DNA from: an uncultured Alcaligenaceae bacterium
GTDB taxonomy: Bacteria > Pseudomonadota > Gammaproteobacteria > Burkholderiales > Burkholderiaceae_B
Direction: 5' to 3'
Assembly (NCBI GenBank): GCA_937995985.1
Contig: CALKIR010000017.1
Span: forward strand, 1 to 64,000
Length of the DNA: 64,000 nt
The number at the start of each line of letters is the position of its first letter. Position 1 is the stretch's first letter. Position numbers and translations under genes: made by a program. Shown here in pieces: positions 16,349 to 25,484 of this stretch. The notes below the pieces were generated by a model, which had not been told where the DNA came from, made no database searches, and saw only the letters and a program-made list of their open reading frames with translations.

Positions 16349-16378
16349 TTGCAATCTGACAAAGTCAGATATTATAAA
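16349..16378 (+). promoter_or_regulatory. candidate gpmA promoter with overlapping inverted repeat
   Basis: TTGCAA and TATAAA hexamers are separated by 18 bases, placing a start site near 16385 and a leader of about 30 bases before gpmA. The spacer contains a perfect 7-bp inverted repeat, ATCTGAC (16354-16360) and GTCAGAT (16364-16370) separated by AAA. It could be an operator, since a bound protein would cover the promoter. Confidence 0.5.
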
Positions 16379-16413
16379 TTGGACCAAACTTAATACTAGG
16401 GGTAGTGTTTATT

Positions 16414-17160
16414 ATGTATAAACTTGTACTGATGCGCCATGGCGAAAGTGAGTGGAATCGCGAAAATCGCTTTACTGGGTGGTCAGATGTTGACTTGACC
16501 GACCTGGGTCGCCAGCAGGCCGAACAGGCCGGGCGCTTATTGCTTGAGCATGGGTTGCAATTTGATGTGGCGTTTTCATCTGTGCTTAAGCGTGCCATTC
16601 GAACCTTGTGGATAGTGCTGGATACCATGGATGCCATGCATATTCCTGTGATCAAGAGCTGGCGTTTGAATGAGCGCCACTACGGAGACTTACAAGGACT
16701 CAATAAGGCAGAAACTGCCGCGCGATTTGGCGAAGAGCAGGTACTGATTTGGCGTCGCGCTTATGCAACAGGGCCTGAGCCTGTGAGCATAGATGATCCC
16801 CGTCATCCTATCCACGACGAGCGATATCGCCATTTGGATCCCCGTGTATTGCCTGCCGGTGAGTGTCTCAAGGAAACCGTGGCCCGTGTAGTACCGTTTT
16901 GGAATGATTCCATTGTCCCCGCACTGCGCGCAGGTAATCAAGTATTGGTAACCGCGCATGGCAATAGTTTACGGGCCCTGATCAAGCATTTAAAAAACAT
17001 TTCCGAAGAGGATATTGTTGGGCTGAACCTCCCAACTGGGCAGCCCATGGTATTTGAATTAGATGAAAATCTGGTTCCCGTGCGTGATTACTACCTAGGG
17101 GATGCAGAGCACATTGCGGCTCAACTTGAGGAAGTAAAAAAACAAGGTAAGGGCAGCTAG
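16414..17160 (+). CDS. gpmA: 2,3-bisphosphoglycerate-dependent phosphoglycerate mutase GpmA
   Basis: GpmA interconverts 3- and 2-phosphoglycerate in glycolysis and gluconeogenesis. The 248-residue protein has the phosphohistidine motif LMRHGESEWN (H9), the family segment FTGWSDVDLT, E87 in RLNERHYGDLQG and the second histidine H182 in TAHGNSLRAL. Length matches the cofactor-dependent family (about 250). I start at the ATG at 16414, preceded by TAGGGG; a GTG at 16405 is in frame but less likely. It opens the run gpmA-envC-ctpA-moeB on the plus strand. Confidence 0.96.
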   Translation: MYKLVLMRHGESEWNRENRFTGWSDVDLTDLGRQQAEQAGRLLLEHGLQFDVAFSSVLKRAIRTLWIVLDTMDAMHIPVIKSWRLNERHYGDLQGLNKAETAARFGEEQVLIWRRAYATGPEPVSIDDPRHPIHDERYRHLDPRVLPAGECLKETVARVVPFWNDSIVPALRAGNQVLVTAHGNSLRALIKHLKNISEEDIVGLNLPTGQPMVFELDENLVPVRDYYLGDAEHIAAQLEEVKKQGKGS

Positions 17161-17183
17161 ACAGCGTTGCCAAAGGAGACTGT

Positions 17184-18635
17184 GTGCGCGTTAAAGAAAT
17201 AGCCATTCTTGGAGGCTTATGTATCCTCTTATTAACAGGGGGAGCAAGCTGGGCGGATGCTGCGTTACAAGAGCAGCATGCGCGCACACAAGCGCAACGT
17301 GAGCAATTACAGCGCCGTGTTCAGCAGCTACAGCGTGCTATTGAGCACACCATGGGGCAGCGCGATGATGTGCGCGAGCAATTGCGTACAGTTGAGGCAG
17401 CCATTTCCAAGCGTGGTCAGACTCTTGAGCAGTTAGCGACGCGATTGACCGCAACAGAGGAGCAGCTGGAGCAATTAGAGGCGGATTATGACGCGCACCA
17501 AGAGCAAAAGGAAAAATTGCAGCAGCGCTTAGCGAGCCAATTAAGAGCCCAGTATGCAAGTGGGTTATCGCCTTGGGTAGCGCTATTATCAGCACAGGAT
17601 CTGAATGCAGTGCAACGAGAGTTGCATTATCTGGGCTATGTCACAGAGGCGCAGGCCCAACGGGTCCAAGAATTAAATCAGTTGCTGGCACAGATGCAGC
17701 AATTGCAACATCAGACCAAAGCGCTCCGCCAACAAACCATGCAACTGCAGGCACAGGTAGAGCGCGAGCAGCAGGCGTTACATGTAGAGCTTGCGCAGCA
17801 TCAAGAGTTGTTGCAAAAAATAGAAACTGAATTGGCCGCCCAACAGGGACAGGCCGAGCAGGTGCAGGCAGATGAGGCGCGTTTAGCCGCGCTTATTCAA
17901 GGCTTAGAAGCTGAGATACAGGCCCATAGGGCTGCTGAACGCGCCGCTCAAGAGGCCGCACGCCGCGCTGCAGAGCAGGCGCGCTTGCGCGCCGAGGCCG
18001 AGGCACGAGAAAGGCAGCGTCAAGCCGCACAACAAGCCGAGCAGGCGCGACAGGCTGCAGCGCCTGCACCCGCTCAAAAAGAGCGCGAGGCTGCTATGCG
18101 GTTGGCTCAGCAGTTACGCATTAGCGAGCATGGGATACGAGAGGGCGATTTGGCGCACACTCCAGCAGTGCGGACTCAACCCTTGCAGCCAGAGAGTGCC
18201 CCCTCCCGTGCACCTGAGCCTAAACCACCCGCCCCAATTGTGCTAACGGGCTTGAAAAAAGGTGCTCCGATGCCCGCTCAAGGTCCGATTCAAGGGCGTT
18301 TTGGAGCACAACGTCCCGATGGAGGGGTATGGCGGGGCATTATCATTCGTGCTGCAGAGGGCAGTCCCGCCTATGCTATAGCTCCAGGGGAGGTGGTTTT
18401 TGCTGGCTGGTTAAGTGGTTTTGGCAACTTGCTCATTATTGACCATGGACAGGATTATCTAACGGTCTATGGGCATAACCAAAGCCTACTTAAACAGGTC
18501 GGAGAGCAGGTCCGCCCCGGAGAAATTGTCGCTCGTGTCGGCGCCACAGGGGGGCAGGTGGAGCCAGGGCTGTATTTTGAGATTCGTCATCGTGGCGAGC
18601 CGGTTAACCCACAACTTTGGTTAAAAGCGTCTTAG
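17184..18635 (+). CDS. EnvC-like murein hydrolase activator (coiled coil plus degenerate LytM domain)
   Basis: This 483-residue protein starts at a GTG with AAAGGAGA 5 bases upstream. A signal peptide (residues 1-24, cleavage near SWADA) is followed by a long coiled coil (about 25-290, rich in Gln, Glu and Ala). A Pro-rich linker and a C-terminal LytM/M23 domain (about 365-480) complete it. The zinc ligands of active M23 peptidases are missing: the GxHxGxD segment reads GVWRGIII and the HLHFE motif reads LYFEIR. That matches EnvC, which does not cut peptidoglycan itself but activates periplasmic amidases at the division septum. It sits between gpmA and ctpA, as in many betaproteobacteria. Confidence 0.88.
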   Translation: MRVKEIAILGGLCILLLTGGASWADAALQEQHARTQAQREQLQRRVQQLQRAIEHTMGQRDDVREQLRTVEAAISKRGQTLEQLATRLTATEEQLEQLEADYDAHQEQKEKLQQRLASQLRAQYASGLSPWVALLSAQDLNAVQRELHYLGYVTEAQAQRVQELNQLLAQMQQLQHQTKALRQQTMQLQAQVEREQQALHVELAQHQELLQKIETELAAQQGQAEQVQADEARLAALIQGLEAEIQAHRAAERAAQEAARRAAEQARLRAEAEARERQRQAAQQAEQARQAAAPAPAQKEREAAMRLAQQLRISEHGIREGDLAHTPAVRTQPLQPESAPSRAPEPKPPAPIVLTGLKKGAPMPAQGPIQGRFGAQRPDGGVWRGIIIRAAEGSPAYAIAPGEVVFAGWLSGFGNLLIIDHGQDYLTVYGHNQSLLKQVGEQVRPGEIVARVGATGGQVEPGLYFEIRHRGEPVNPQLWLKAS

Positions 18636-18723
18636 GGAAATAAGACGTGCTAGCCCCTGTTGATTAAACCATATTACAATAGGTTTTCTTTTTTATTCTT
18701 TCATTGCTGAGATAGGTACGTGC

Positions 18724-20226
18724 ATGAGCACTCGCAGATTCCGCGCAATTGGTCTCGTTTTTACTGGTGTGATAGCTGGATTACTCATTAGCTTGACGCT
18801 TAGCGCAATGGCTCAGCGGGGCACTGTGCCGCTACCACTGCGTGAGTTACAGCAATTTGCTAATGTTTTTTCTGCAATTAAAAGCAGCTATGTCGAGCCA
18901 GTATCCGATGAGCAGTTAATTAATGATGCCATCAAGGGGATGTTTGCTGACTTGGATCCGCACTCTGCCTATTTGGATGCTGAGGCATTCAAGGATATGG
19001 AGAACATGACCCAAGGAGGCTTTGGGGGATTAGGTATTGAAATTGGTTTGGAAAAAGGGCAGCCCAAGGTTATTTCCCCTATAGAGGATACGCCTGCTGC
19101 TCGTGCTGGAATCATGGCGGGGGATATCATCACCCATATTGATGGTGAGTCAACCCAAGATATGGGCCTAAATGAGGCTGTTAAACGCATGCGTGGTGAG
19201 CCTCAGACTGCAGTTACGTTGACCATCAAACGTGTTGGTATAGAGGAGCCTTTTGACATCACAATTGTGCGCGATCATATTCGTGTACAAAGTGTTCGAG
19301 GGCATGCCTTAGATGATGGGTTGATTTATGTACGTATTTCACAATTCCAAGAGCGCACGGCCAGCGATTTGATACGACAGTTACATGAGCTGGCTCAAGG
19401 GCAGGCGCCCAAGGGCTTGGTGCTTGATTTGCGCAATGACCCTGGTGGCTTGTTAGAGAGCGCTATAGGGGTGTCTTCAGTGTTTTTGGATAAGGGCGAT
19501 TTAGTGGTATCTACCAAAGGCCGCATTCCTTCTGCTAATAGAGAATATTATGTGCGTCCATTGGCCCAAGTGTTAGGGGTGAGCAATCAGCAGATGACCC
19601 TTCTTCGGGACTTAGATTGGGTACGTACTGTGCCCATGGTGGTGTTGATCAATGCTGGCTCCGCTTCGGCTTCCGAAATTGTAGCGGGGGCCTTGCAAGA
19701 TCATGGTCGCGCGACCGTGTTGGGGAATCGCAGTTTTGGCAAGGGGTCGGTACAAAGTATTTTGCCCTTGGACGATGAGTCGGGGATTAAATTAACCACC
19801 GCTTTGTATTACACCCCTAGTGGGCGCTCCATTCAGGTGACTGGGGTTGCTCCGGACATTTATGTGGATGATACAGCGGAGGGAAATTTATTTAGGATTC
19901 CTCGCGAAGGTGATTTGCAGCGCCATCTGCATAACGAAAATAACCCAGACAACATCGAAGAAGAGGAGAACTACGTCAAAGAGCCGAAAATGTTTGAGTT
20001 TGGGGGGGCAGATGATTTTCAGTTGCAGCAAGCAGTGAATCATTTGCTAGGGCGAGAGGTGAAAAAATCTGATCCCGAGTGGGTAGCGGCGCAGGAGCAG
20101 CGTTTGGCTGCTGAAGATCAGGCAGAAAAAAAAACTAGTAACAGACGATCATCTTCCTTAACACCGACTAAAGAGCGCCGATTCCGCATTACTCCTGAGG
20201 GAGTCACGCCTGTAGAGGTAAATTAG
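18724..20226 (+). CDS. ctpA: C-terminal processing peptidase CtpA (S41 family)
   Basis: This 500-residue serine protease has an N-terminal membrane segment or signal (about 8-30) directing it to the periplasm, a PDZ domain (about 100-175) and the S41 catalytic domain. The catalytic dyad is S315 in GSASASEI and K340 in SFGKGSVQ, 25 residues apart as expected. S41 C-terminal processing peptidases trim or degrade periplasmic proteins, including peptidoglycan hydrolases in several species. That fits its position directly after an EnvC-like amidase activator. The acidic linker (IEEEENYV) and basic C-terminal tail beyond the catalytic core are variable. moeB-like follows after 10 bases. Confidence 0.93.
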   Translation: MSTRRFRAIGLVFTGVIAGLLISLTLSAMAQRGTVPLPLRELQQFANVFSAIKSSYVEPVSDEQLINDAIKGMFADLDPHSAYLDAEAFKDMENMTQGGFGGLGIEIGLEKGQPKVISPIEDTPAARAGIMAGDIITHIDGESTQDMGLNEAVKRMRGEPQTAVTLTIKRVGIEEPFDITIVRDHIRVQSVRGHALDDGLIYVRISQFQERTASDLIRQLHELAQGQAPKGLVLDLRNDPGGLLESAIGVSSVFLDKGDLVVSTKGRIPSANREYYVRPLAQVLGVSNQQMTLLRDLDWVRTVPMVVLINAGSASASEIVAGALQDHGRATVLGNRSFGKGSVQSILPLDDESGIKLTTALYYTPSGRSIQVTGVAPDIYVDDTAEGNLFRIPREGDLQRHLHNENNPDNIEEEENYVKEPKMFEFGGADDFQLQQAVNHLLGREVKKSDPEWVAAQEQRLAAEDQAEKKTSNRRSSSLTPTKERRFRITPEGVTPVEVN

Positions 20227-20236
20227 GGCGCTGACT

Positions 20237-21007
20237 ATGAGCATAGAGTTGTCCAATGAGCAGCTAATGCGCTATGCGCGGCATATCCTACTCGATGAGT
20301 TTGGAATTGAGGCGCAGCAGCGAGTCAGTCAGGCACAGGTGCTGATTGTAGGAGCAGGCGGGCTAGGGTCGCCTGCTGCCTATTATCTTGCTGCTGCTGG
20401 GGTGCGGCAGCTCACTATTGTTGATGATGATGAGGTTGAGCTAAGTAATTTACAGCGGCAAATCTTACATAATAGTCAGCGGGTAGGCTGCAACAAGGCA
20501 ATCTCAGCACAACAGACTTTAGCAGCACTCAATCCCGAGGTGGTGGTGCGGCCCATTGCGCAACGTCTTGAAGGAGAGGAGTTTGCGCCTTTGGTCGCGG
20601 CGCATGATGTGGTATTAGATTGTACGGATAATTTTGCCACGCGACATGCCATTAATCGAGCCTGTGTACAGCACAGAAAGCCGTTGGTGTCTGGGGCGGG
20701 GATTCGTTTCGCGGGGCAAATGAGTGTCTTTGATTTGCGTGATCCCAAAGCACCCTGTTATCACTGCCTGTTTCCAGAGGCCAAGGATTATGAGGAGCTG
20801 CGCTGTGCCACCACAGGAGTGCTCGGGCCATTAGTAGGCATTGTGGGCTGTGTGCAAGCAGCCGAAGCATTAAAGGTGATTGGGGGCTTTGGCGAGGCCC
20901 TGGTAGGGCGATTATTGACTCTAGATGCCCTCAGCATGCAGTGGCATACGGTACGTTTTCGTAAAGACCCACAGTGCGCGGTGTGTGCCCCTTTTAGGGC
21001 TGATTAG
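20237..21007 (+). CDS. HesA/MoeB/ThiF family E1-like adenylyltransferase
   Basis: This 256-residue protein adenylates the C-terminal glycine of a ubiquitin-like sulfur carrier. The ATP-binding motif GAGGLGS is at residues 39-45, the DNFATR segment near 131-136, zinc cysteines at C174/C177 and C247/C250, and the conserved cysteine C190 in LRCATTG. Everything needed for activity is present. MoeB acts on MoaD for molybdopterin and ThiF on ThiS for thiamine; without moaD, moaE or thi genes nearby, sequence alone does not decide which. It follows ctpA by 10 bases and converges with folB. Confidence 0.9.
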   Translation: MSIELSNEQLMRYARHILLDEFGIEAQQRVSQAQVLIVGAGGLGSPAAYYLAAAGVRQLTIVDDDEVELSNLQRQILHNSQRVGCNKAISAQQTLAALNPEVVVRPIAQRLEGEEFAPLVAAHDVVLDCTDNFATRHAINRACVQHRKPLVSGAGIRFAGQMSVFDLRDPKAPCYHCLFPEAKDYEELRCATTGVLGPLVGIVGCVQAAEALKVIGGFGEALVGRLLTLDALSMQWHTVRFRKDPQCAVCAPFRAD

Positions 21008-21023
21008 GCTGTGGCCCTCGGGT

Positions 21024-21413
21024 TCAGCGTTCCGCTGGGCGACGTTGCTCCATTTCTATGCCAACTGCAGCGCAATCTGCAAATGCTTGTGGTTTGCTAA
21101 TGCGTATTTTGAGCCAAATAATACTGGGAAAACGCTCAAATATAGTGCTGCATAATTCATCCACCAAGGTTTCTAATAAATTGACATGGCGGCTGGTGCA
21201 AACCTGAATAATATGCTGTCGCAGCAAGCGGTAGTCAAGCACACTATTGATGTCTTGGTCGTCACTGGGACCTTGGAGGAGGGTATCAAATTGTGCATCA
21301 ACATAAATGGGCTGTGTGCCTTGTCGCTCATGTTCAAGGATGCCAATATTGGCTTCTAAAGCCATGCGTTCAAAAAAAATGCGCCGTGTTGCCGGTAAAT
21401 AATGCGCACACAT
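21024..21413 (-). CDS. folB: dihydroneopterin aldolase FolB
   Basis: FolB cleaves 7,8-dihydroneopterin to 6-hydroxymethyl-dihydropterin and glycolaldehyde in folate synthesis. The 129-residue protein has the family features: an N-terminal MALEANIGILEHERQG with the conserved glutamate region, SVLDYRLLRQHI in the middle and ETLVDELCSTIF, followed by a C-terminal strand LKIRISKPQA. Length matches the usual 120-130. It lies 17 bases downstream of a pteridine-reductase-like SDR on the same strand, which supports a shared pterin role. Confidence 0.9.
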   Translation of the reverse strand: MCAHYLPATRRIFFERMALEANIGILEHERQGTQPIYVDAQFDTLLQGPSDDQDINSVLDYRLLRQHIIQVCTSRHVNLLETLVDELCSTIFERFPSIIWLKIRISKPQAFADCAAVGIEMEQRRPAER

Positions 21414-21430
21414 GATGGGTTATTTCCTAA

Positions 21431-22237
21431 TTAAAGTAGACTGAAATCACGTTCAAAGCCGACTAAATGCTGCCCTCCATCTACCAAGATGGTGTGGCCA
21501 GTCAAGCTAGGAGTGTGAGCAATATACAGCACTGTTTGGCAAATGTCTTGTGGTGTGCTGCTTTTGCCTAGCGGCGCCATTTGATGAGTGCGTTCAAAAT
21601 CTTGTGGGCTTTGCATATGGCTCGGCAAGGTCAGGCCAGGAGCAATCCCCATGACTCGGATCCGCGGCGCTAGGGCTTGAGCATGCATGGTGACTGCTGC
21701 GCGCAAAGCTGCCTTACACAAGGTGTAAGAAAAAAAATCGGGATTGAGTTGCCAAAGCTTTTGATCCAACATGTGGATGATGACCCCGTGCTGTACAGAT
21801 GGGGAAAAGTGCTGCTGCTCACTAAAGAGCTGGCTAAGTTGTAGAGGGGCAACCAAATTGGGCCCTAAGTGCTGTTGTAGTTGGCTTGGAGAAAAAGCTG
21901 CTGCGCTGTCGTATTTAAAAAGCGATGCATTATTGATCAGTAAATCAATGCTCGGCACCTGCGCACAAGCTGCCTCAAAGAGAGCTGTTGCTGCGGCAGC
22001 ATCGCATAAATCGAATTGCAGTAGATAGCAGTTTCGTCCTAATGCACGGATATGAGCGGCCGTTTGGTTGGCTTCTGCTGCAGAGCGGTGATAATGCAAG
22101 ACAATATCCCAGCCTGCTTTGGCAAGGCTCAGGGCAATGGCTTTGCCTAAACGGCGAGCCGCACCTGTAATCAGAGCCGTTTTTGGGGCCGTTTGTGGCT
22201 GGGCCGTAACGGAAGGAGAAGGAGTGGGGTTATTCAT
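21431..22237 (-). CDS. short-chain dehydrogenase of the pteridine reductase (FolM-like) type
   Basis: This 268-residue SDR has the modified NADPH-binding motif TGAARRLGKAIA, where the second glycine of the usual TGxxxGIG is replaced by R-R-L, as in pteridine reductases. NNAS follows at mid-domain and YTLCK supplies the catalytic YxxxK. The usual catalytic serine region reads IIHMLDQKL, another mark of this subgroup. Family members reduce dihydrobiopterin, dihydromonapterin or dihydrofolate. The neighbouring folB strengthens a pterin or folate role; the exact substrate is inferred. Its 5' end overlaps the 3' end of the M61 peptidase gene by 8 bases, so the two are translationally coupled. Confidence 0.8.
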   Translation of the reverse strand: MNNPTPSPSVTAQPQTAPKTALITGAARRLGKAIALSLAKAGWDIVLHYHRSAAEANQTAAHIRALGRNCYLLQFDLCDAAAATALFEAACAQVPSIDLLINNASLFKYDSAAAFSPSQLQQHLGPNLVAPLQLSQLFSEQQHFSPSVQHGVIIHMLDQKLWQLNPDFFSYTLCKAALRAAVTMHAQALAPRIRVMGIAPGLTLPSHMQSPQDFERTHQMAPLGKSSTPQDICQTVLYIAHTPSLTGHTILVDGGQHLVGFERDFSLL

Positions 22238-24029
22238 GATTAATGGGTGCTGTTTCAGTCAGTACACATTGGTCTTGGGGAGCAGGGAATAAGCGTAGCT
22301 TACAGTCCTGTAATACCCCATCACGGAAAAAGTGAATCTGTAGCTCTTGATCGGGCTGGCAGCGCTCAAGAATTTGTTTCAGCGCTTGACGGTTATGCAC
22401 GCGAAGGTGGTTGATGGCAACGAGCGCATCACCGGCTGATAAGCCTGCTAAATGAGCTGCTCCATGTTCATCAACACTGCGTATGATCAAGCCGGCAGCA
22501 GACTCATCTAATTGTGCATTGAGGCTAGGTATTGGATCACGGGCGCGCCAGCTCATGTGAACGCCTTGGGTGCTTAATAGCTGAGGTAAAGGCAAGTCTG
22601 TACAGCCATACACATAGCGTTGAATATATTGGCTGCAGTCTACTCCTACGGCCGCCTGGATAATTGCAGGCATATCGTCTTCGCCAATCCCCACTGCCTG
22701 GCCCTGATAATAATATTTACCATAGTGTTGCCACATATAGCGCATGACATCATCTAAGGAGTAGCGGCCGTTGGTTTGCTCTTGTATGGTGAGATCCAAA
22801 CCAAGCGCTACCAAAGCTCCTTTGGTGTAATAGCTGACAATGGCATTAGAAGCGTTCTCATCTTGTTTATAAAAGCGCGTCCACGCATCGTAAGAGCTTT
22901 GTGCAATTGATTGTTTAAAACGGCCACTGCCTCGGTACACATGCTCTATGATTTGTGCCAAGCGGTCGAGATAGGCACGGCGTGAAACTATGCCTGCACG
23001 CCAGACTAATAAATCATCATAATATGAAGTAAAGCCCTCAAAGACCCAAAGCAAGTGGGTATGGTTAGGCTCTAAGAGGTTATAGGGGCTAAAGGCTGCA
23101 GGTTTGATGCGTTTTACATTCCAGGTGTGGAAGTATTCATGACTGACGAGCCCCAAAAAGGATTGGTATTCTTTGCTCACTGTTTGATTGGCTTGGGCGC
23201 GGGTAGGCAAGTAGTGTCGCGGGATCATCAAGGCTGTAGAGCTGCGATGCTCGAGGCCGCCATAGCTATTTTCAGTGACAAGAGTGATAAAGGTGTAGCG
23301 ATCAGCACTATCAAGAAAGGGAGCGTGGCAGTGCTCGGGATCAAATAATTCGATTTGGGTGGCGCAGATCTTTTCCACATCGCGTTGAATCCGGTCTAGA
23401 TCAATATCAGGAACCGGTGTTGTAAAGACTAACTCGTGACGAGCGCCATGCACTGTAAATTCTGTCACTAGGGGTTGGCCAATTAGAATGGGGTGATCAA
23501 TCAAGGCATCATAGTTAATGGCTTGATAGGCACCAAACTGGTGCCGTTGGGCTGCTTTGGGGTGTGTGCAAGCACAGGGTAAGCTGGTATAGACCTGCCA
23601 GTTTGGATGATGGGCGGGAGCTTCGATGCATACAGTATGAGGGTGTTGTTCGAAGCCACGGGCACCTAAAAAAACACTGGTGCCATTTAAAAAGGCATAG
23701 TTCTCATCAACGCGTGCAGTGCGTACGGACAAATCCCAAGCATAAATAACATACTTTAGTTGGAGGGGGCCTGAACAAGGGGCGCAGACCCATTCGTGAT
23801 CACCACGCTTGCTAATGTCCACTGGGTGGCCGTTTGAGTGCGCGTGTATGGTTTCAATTTGTCGTGAAAAATCCCTGATCAAATAGCTGCCTGGAATCCA
23901 AGCAGGAAGAAACAAGACTTGCCCTGTAGGGTCTGGTTCGGCGATGGTCATTTGCACATGAATGCGGTGACCAGCAAGATCAGGAAAGGAAATCTCGTAT
24001 TCTATAGCAGTAGTGTGCGAATGTGTCAT
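22230..24029 (-). CDS. M61 family peptidase with C-terminal PDZ domain
   Basis: This 599-residue metallopeptidase has an N-terminal beta-domain (about 1-190), a thermolysin-like catalytic domain and a C-terminal PDZ domain (about 500-580, with SAGDALVAIN). The zinc motif is H297-E298-x-x-H301 in SHEYFHTWN, with the downstream glutamate in FEGFTSYYDD. M61 enzymes are glycyl aminopeptidases related to M1. No signal peptide is visible, so it is probably cytoplasmic. It is first in a chain with the pteridine-reductase-like SDR and folB, and is divergent from a crotonase gene 58 bp away. No biological role is established for the bacterial family. Confidence 0.9.
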   Translation of the reverse strand: MTHSHTTAIEYEISFPDLAGHRIHVQMTIAEPDPTGQVLFLPAWIPGSYLIRDFSRQIETIHAHSNGHPVDISKRGDHEWVCAPCSGPLQLKYVIYAWDLSVRTARVDENYAFLNGTSVFLGARGFEQHPHTVCIEAPAHHPNWQVYTSLPCACTHPKAAQRHQFGAYQAINYDALIDHPILIGQPLVTEFTVHGARHELVFTTPVPDIDLDRIQRDVEKICATQIELFDPEHCHAPFLDSADRYTFITLVTENSYGGLEHRSSTALMIPRHYLPTRAQANQTVSKEYQSFLGLVSHEYFHTWNVKRIKPAAFSPYNLLEPNHTHLLWVFEGFTSYYDDLLVWRAGIVSRRAYLDRLAQIIEHVYRGSGRFKQSIAQSSYDAWTRFYKQDENASNAIVSYYTKGALVALGLDLTIQEQTNGRYSLDDVMRYMWQHYGKYYYQGQAVGIGEDDMPAIIQAAVGVDCSQYIQRYVYGCTDLPLPQLLSTQGVHMSWRARDPIPSLNAQLDESAAGLIIRSVDEHGAAHLAGLSAGDALVAINHLRVHNRQALKQILERCQPDQELQIHFFRDGVLQDCKLRLFPAPQDQCVLTETAPINHE

Positions 24030-24087
24030 AAACTATTTTGCAAATGAGTAATGAAGATAACTTTTAATATCTATTGTAGGAGGTCTC

Positions 24088-24864
24088 GTGAGCGAGCAAA
24101 TGATTCAGGTTGAAACCCACGGCCGAGTGGGCGTCATTCGCATTGATCGGCCCAAAGTAATGAATGCCTTAAACAATGAGGCGGGTCGTCAGATTTTAGC
24201 TCAATGCCAACAGTTTGACGCAGATGAGGGCATAGCTGTTATTGTACTTACTGGTCATGAGCGTGCCTTTGCTGCCGGAGTAGATATTGCTGCGATGAAG
24301 GACTGGAACTATACAGATGTCTACAAGGCGGACTATATGGGAGGGCATTGGGCGGCTTTGCAGCATATTCGCAAGCCAATTATTGCGGCGGTGAGTGGGT
24401 ATGCGCTTGGGGGGGGCTGTGAACTTGCCATGTTATGCGATATGATCATTGCCGCCGACACAGCTAAATTTGGCCAACCCGAAATTAATCTGGGCATTAT
24501 GCCGGGTTATGGGGGGACACAACGTTTGCCCCGTGCCATTGGCAAAGCTAAGGCCATGGATATGGTGCTTACTGGACGAATGATCACTGCGGCTGAGGCA
24601 GAGCAGTGGGGGCTGGTGTCCCGTGTGGTGCCTGCCGAGGATTTGCTTGAGGAGACGCTCAAGGTGGCTCAGCTCATTGCCAGTAAGTCCATGGTGGCTA
24701 CAATGATGGCCAAGGAAAGTGTGAATCAGGCCTTTGAGGTAGGGTTGAGCGCAGGAGTGTTATTTGAGCGGCGCAATTTCCATGCTTTATTTGCCACCCA
24801 TGATCAAAAAGAGGGCATGGAGGCGTTTGTAGAAAAGCGTCAGCCCGACTTCAAGGATAAATAA
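24088..24864 (+). CDS. enoyl-CoA hydratase (crotonase family)
   Basis: This 258-residue crotonase has both catalytic glutamates, E112 in GGGCELAML and E132 in GQPEINLG, spaced 20 apart as in rat enoyl-CoA hydratase. The oxyanion-hole segment AFAAGVDI is at 60-67 and the GYGGTQRLPR signature at 140-149. It should hydrate trans-2-enoyl-CoA in beta-oxidation and closely resembles the short-chain EchA8/PaaF group. The GTG start has AGGAGG 6 bases upstream. No other beta-oxidation gene is adjacent; a 3-hydroxyacyl-CoA dehydrogenase lies 17 kb away. Confidence 0.92.
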   Translation: MSEQMIQVETHGRVGVIRIDRPKVMNALNNEAGRQILAQCQQFDADEGIAVIVLTGHERAFAAGVDIAAMKDWNYTDVYKADYMGGHWAALQHIRKPIIAAVSGYALGGGCELAMLCDMIIAADTAKFGQPEINLGIMPGYGGTQRLPRAIGKAKAMDMVLTGRMITAAEAEQWGLVSRVVPAEDLLEETLKVAQLIASKSMVATMMAKESVNQAFEVGLSAGVLFERRNFHALFATHDQKEGMEAFVEKRQPDFKDK

Positions 24865-24945
24865 CACCACACAGCACCCAGTTTGTTGTTGTTTGGCAAC
24901 AGTTTTGGGGTGACTGACAGGCAGTATAGGTTTTTTTATATTTAT

Positions 24946-24975
24946 TTGCTTGTAGTAATAAAAAAACGCTATACT
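24946..24975 (+). promoter_or_regulatory. candidate promoter of the atp operon
   Basis: TTGCTT and TATACT hexamers with an 18-base spacer lie in a markedly AT-rich stretch before atpI. The predicted start near 24982 would give a leader of about 20 bases before the ATG at 25005 and would exclude the in-frame TTG at 24984 as a start. Confidence 0.6.
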
Positions 24976-25004
24976 TTTTTGGTTTGGCACTGGCGGTTTT
25001 TACA

Positions 25005-25439
25005 ATGCGAGATGATGACATCGGACAAGGGCGTGTTAGGCTGAGTGCGCAAGAGCGGGTACAGTTGGCTCGGCGTTCGCAGCAGGGCATTGTTCAGGTG
25101 TTAGGTGCCCAAGGGGTGCTTGCCATTGTTGCCATACTGATTTCTTATGGGGTTGCGGGAGTGTCTGCAGCCCTTTCTGCAGCAGTTGGAGCAGGGGCAT
25201 ATTTTTTGCCTAATGCTTTATTTGCTTTGCGCCTTTTAGCAGGTTTGTGGCGTGGCGCTCCCGCAAACGCAGCGACGTTTTTGGTGGGCGAGGCCTTTAA
25301 ACTGGGAAGCGCTTTAGTATTGCTTGGTTTGGCTGCTTGGCAGTATCATGCTTGGCTGGTTTGGCCGGCATTGTTGTTTGGCTTGGTAGCAGTACTAAAG
25401 GGTTATGTGTTGTTGCTTGCCATGGGCAGGCTGCCATAG
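25005..25439 (+). CDS. atpI: ATP synthase subunit I (AtpI)
   Basis: This 144-residue membrane protein has four hydrophobic segments (about 37-55, 62-80, 92-110, 115-135), as in the AtpI/Unc1 family. AtpI helps assemble the c-ring of F1Fo ATP synthase and is not part of the final enzyme. Its position directly before atpB is the standard one. The ATG at 25005 is chosen because the promoter candidate ends just upstream; no clear Shine-Dalgarno precedes it, which fits low expression of this assembly factor. Confidence 0.85.
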   Translation: MRDDDIGQGRVRLSAQERVQLARRSQQGIVQVLGAQGVLAIVAILISYGVAGVSAALSAAVGAGAYFLPNALFALRLLAGLWRGAPANAATFLVGEAFKLGSALVLLGLAAWQYHAWLVWPALLFGLVAVLKGYVLLLAMGRLP

Positions 25440-25484
25440 GGCAGGACTCTCTGTGGTATCACTGATTTCAAGGGTTGATTACAA

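Noticed and set aside
17338..18300. Long open minus-strand and alternate-frame stretches inside the EnvC-like gene
   Set aside because: They are shadows of the Gln/Glu/Ala-rich coiled-coil repeat and have no start signals or family resemblance.
24865..24945. Terminator after the enoyl-CoA hydratase gene
   Set aside because: CACCC/GGGTG and GTTG/CAAC arms can pair around 24875-24915, but the helix is interrupted and not followed directly by a T-run, so I could not support it.
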